DNA from: Acidobacteriota bacterium
GTDB lineage: Bacteria; Acidobacteriota; Terriglobia; UBA7540
Length of the DNA stretch: 6,148 nucleotides
Reading direction: 5' to 3'
Assembly (NCBI GenBank): GCA_021789565.1
Contig: JAJYJL010000554.1
Coordinates: forward strand, 1-6,148
Positions 4,819 to 6,148 of this stretch are shown here, piece after piece. Made by a program: the position numbers and the translations under genes. The notes under the pieces were generated by a model. It worked only from the letters and a program-made list of their open reading frames with translations, made no database searches and was not told the origin of the DNA. How positions within the stretch are numbered: the first letter of the stretch is position 1; the number at the start of each line of letters is the position of its first letter.

Positions 4819-6148
4819 ATGCGACGCATTACTTCAAAGAAGAAAGAACTTCCGCTCGACACGGCACATTTCCGCGCAAAGGCTGCGGATGGCAAGGAGA
4901 CTCCCCACTCGCATGGGCACAATATCCCTCTTGGGCGGGCGTCCGGAAATAGGCCTCCCATGAAGGCTGCTGGGCGCGACTCGTTTGCATGTGAAGCTTT
5001 GGAGGACGACGGTAGCCGGACTGCAGCTGGGGATGCCTGTTACTGGTTTTACAGCGCTTTCAAATATGCAAAGGCGGGCATGACCGTCCTTGATGCTGAA
5101 GGCCGGATCACAATGCAGAATGACGCCCACAGGGATTTGCTTGGTTACTCCGATGCTGATTTGGTAGGCAAAACGCCTGGACATTATCTGGAGGGCGGGC
5201 TGGACGAATTTGGGCGGATCATGGGCGGGCTGCAACATGGCTCCTGGTCTGGCGAGGCCCGGTGCCGGTCCAAAGAGGGGTGCTGGGCGGACGTGGAACT
5301 GTCGGCATCTGTCATTTGCAACCGCACAGGAGATATCGCGGGTTACACAACGTTCATGCTGGATGTCACCGAGAAGAAGCGGATGGAAGGGCAGCTTCGC
5401 GAGAGTGAAGAACGTTTTAACGCTTTCATGAACAGTGGCTCTGTTGTGGCCTCGATGCGAGACGCCAAGGGTCATTATGTTTACGTTAACCGGGCTTACG
5501 AAGAACTGGCTGGTAAGTCCTCAAGTGGGATTCTAGGCAAGACACCATATGAGGTATGGGCCCCCGAAACCGCTGCTGAGCTCAGTGAGAATAACCAGAA
5601 GGTGCTTTCTGCCGGCCACGTGATGGAATTACACGAAAGAACGGTTAATCTCACGGGCGAATCCAGGGAGTGGTTGTCGATCAAGTTTCCTTTTCTCGAC
5701 CGAAAGGGGGTTGCGTTTGTTGGTGGTGTGTCACTCGACATCACTGAAAGGAACAGCCTGGAAGAACAACTACGCCAGTCCCAAAAGATGGAGGCCGTCG
5801 GCCGCCTCGCAGGGGGAATCGCCCATGATTTTAACAATTTGCTGACAATCATTACCGGCTACTCCGAACTTCTACTGGGATCCCCCACGCTCGATCCCGA
5901 CCACCGGTCCAAGATTCTGGAACTCAAGAAGGCTGGTGATCGCGCAGCCTTGCTGACACGGCAGCTTCTGGCGTTCAGCCGCAAGCAAGTCCTGGCTCCG
6001 CGAGTGCTGGACCTGAATTCGGGGGTCGAGAATCTGCAGAAAATGATCAAGCGCCTGATCGGTGAAGACATTGAGTTTGTTACCATTCGGCGCACACCCT
6101 TGAACATGGTGAAAGCGGACCCGGGCCAGGTGGAGCAGAGCATCATGA
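4819..6148 (+). CDS. PAS-PAS sensor histidine kinase, 3' end beyond the window
   Basis: 443 codons are visible. From ATG 4819, residues 1-47 are a polar, basic, low-complexity leader. The first PAS domain is about 78-187 ([12 protein letters not shown] through [11 protein letters not shown]) and the second about 197-312 ([12 protein letters not shown] through [13 protein letters not shown]). The dimerisation/phosphoacceptor helix spans about 316-390, with [13 protein letters not shown] at 330-342 making His336 the phosphorylated residue. The start of the ATPase domain follows ([11 protein letters not shown], 433-443); its N, G1 and G2 boxes lie outside. The HDFNN H-box is typical of the HPK4-type kinases, often hybrids with a receiver domain. 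No membrane segment is visible, so the sensor is probably cytoplasmic; its ligand is unknown. The frame is open from 4792. ATG 4960 is an alternative start with AGG six bases upstream, while 4819 has only a weak AAG-like site. The gene diverges from the amidase. Confidence 0.9.
   Translation, partial: MRRITSKKKELPLDTAHFRAKAADGKETPHSHGHNIPLGRASGNRPPMKAAGRDSFACEALEDDGSRTAAGDACYWFYSAFKYAKAGMTVLDAEGRITMQNDAHRDLLGYSDADLVGKTPGHYLEGGLDEFGRIMGGLQHGSWSGEARCRSKEGCWADVELSASVICNRTGDIAGYTTFMLDVTEKKRMEGQLRESEERFNAFMNSGSVVASMRDAKGHYVYVNRAYEELAGKSSSGILGKTPYEVWAPETAAELSENNQKVLSAGHVMELHERTVNLTGESREWLSIKFPFLDRKGVAFVGGVSLDITERNSLEEQLRQSQKMEAVGRLAGGIAHDFNNLLTIITGYSELLLGSPTLDPDHRSKILELKKAGDRAALLTRQLLAFSRKQVLAPRVLDLNSGVENLQKMIKRLIGEDIEFVTIRRTPLNMVKADPGQVEQSIM

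Noticed and set aside
4834..5475. A 213-codon open frame on the minus strand opposite the kinase
   Set aside because: It is antisense to the PAS domains, which show clear family sequence on the plus strand.

Overview
The window looks like ordinary chromosomal DNA from a moderately high-GC heterotrophic bacterium. The kinase with an HDFNN H-box, the protein wording and the soil-type acyl-CoA catabolism would fit an Acidobacteriota-like or deltaproteobacterial-like organism. That assignment is an impression; nothing here proves taxonomy. There is no sign of phage, insertion sequence, CRISPR array or plasmid functions.

Layout, left to right. Bases 1-53 are the 3' two thirds of a plus-strand tRNA-His(GTG), with its CCA end encoded. 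A short intergenic stretch with one stem-loop follows. Three minus-strand genes, transcribed right to left, then form a compact acyl-CoA operon. They are a crotonase-type enoyl-CoA hydratase (2982 to 2200), a fused class I acyl-CoA:carboxylate CoA-transferase (2190 to 661) and a MaoC-like hot-dog dehydratase (613 to 134). A strong sigma-70-like promoter (TTGACA, 17 bp, TAAGAT) lies about 150 bp upstream of the first gene. The leader between them contains an imperfect inverted repeat.

Further upstream on the same strand is a stand-alone acetamidase/formamidase family gene (4212 to 3223). It has its own predicted promoter, with a short GC-rich palindrome immediately upstream of the -35. About 450 bp with no convincing gene follows. 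A plus-strand cytoplasmic sensor histidine kinase then begins (start probably 4819, possibly 4960) and runs off the right edge. It has two PAS domains, a dimerisation/H-box helix and the beginning of the ATPase domain.

How the genes may work together. The amidase family releases ammonia and a small carboxylate from an amide, the CoA-transferase can activate a short-chain carboxylate to its CoA ester, and the two hydratases act on 2-enoyl-CoA esters. A short-chain amide or acid utilisation locus is therefore reasonable, but it is inference: no dehydrogenase, thiolase or transporter is visible to fix the substrate. I did not find a clearly undescribed system. The items most worth a second look are the operon composition, the leader inverted repeat, the palindrome at the amidase promoter and the uncertain N-terminus of the kinase.
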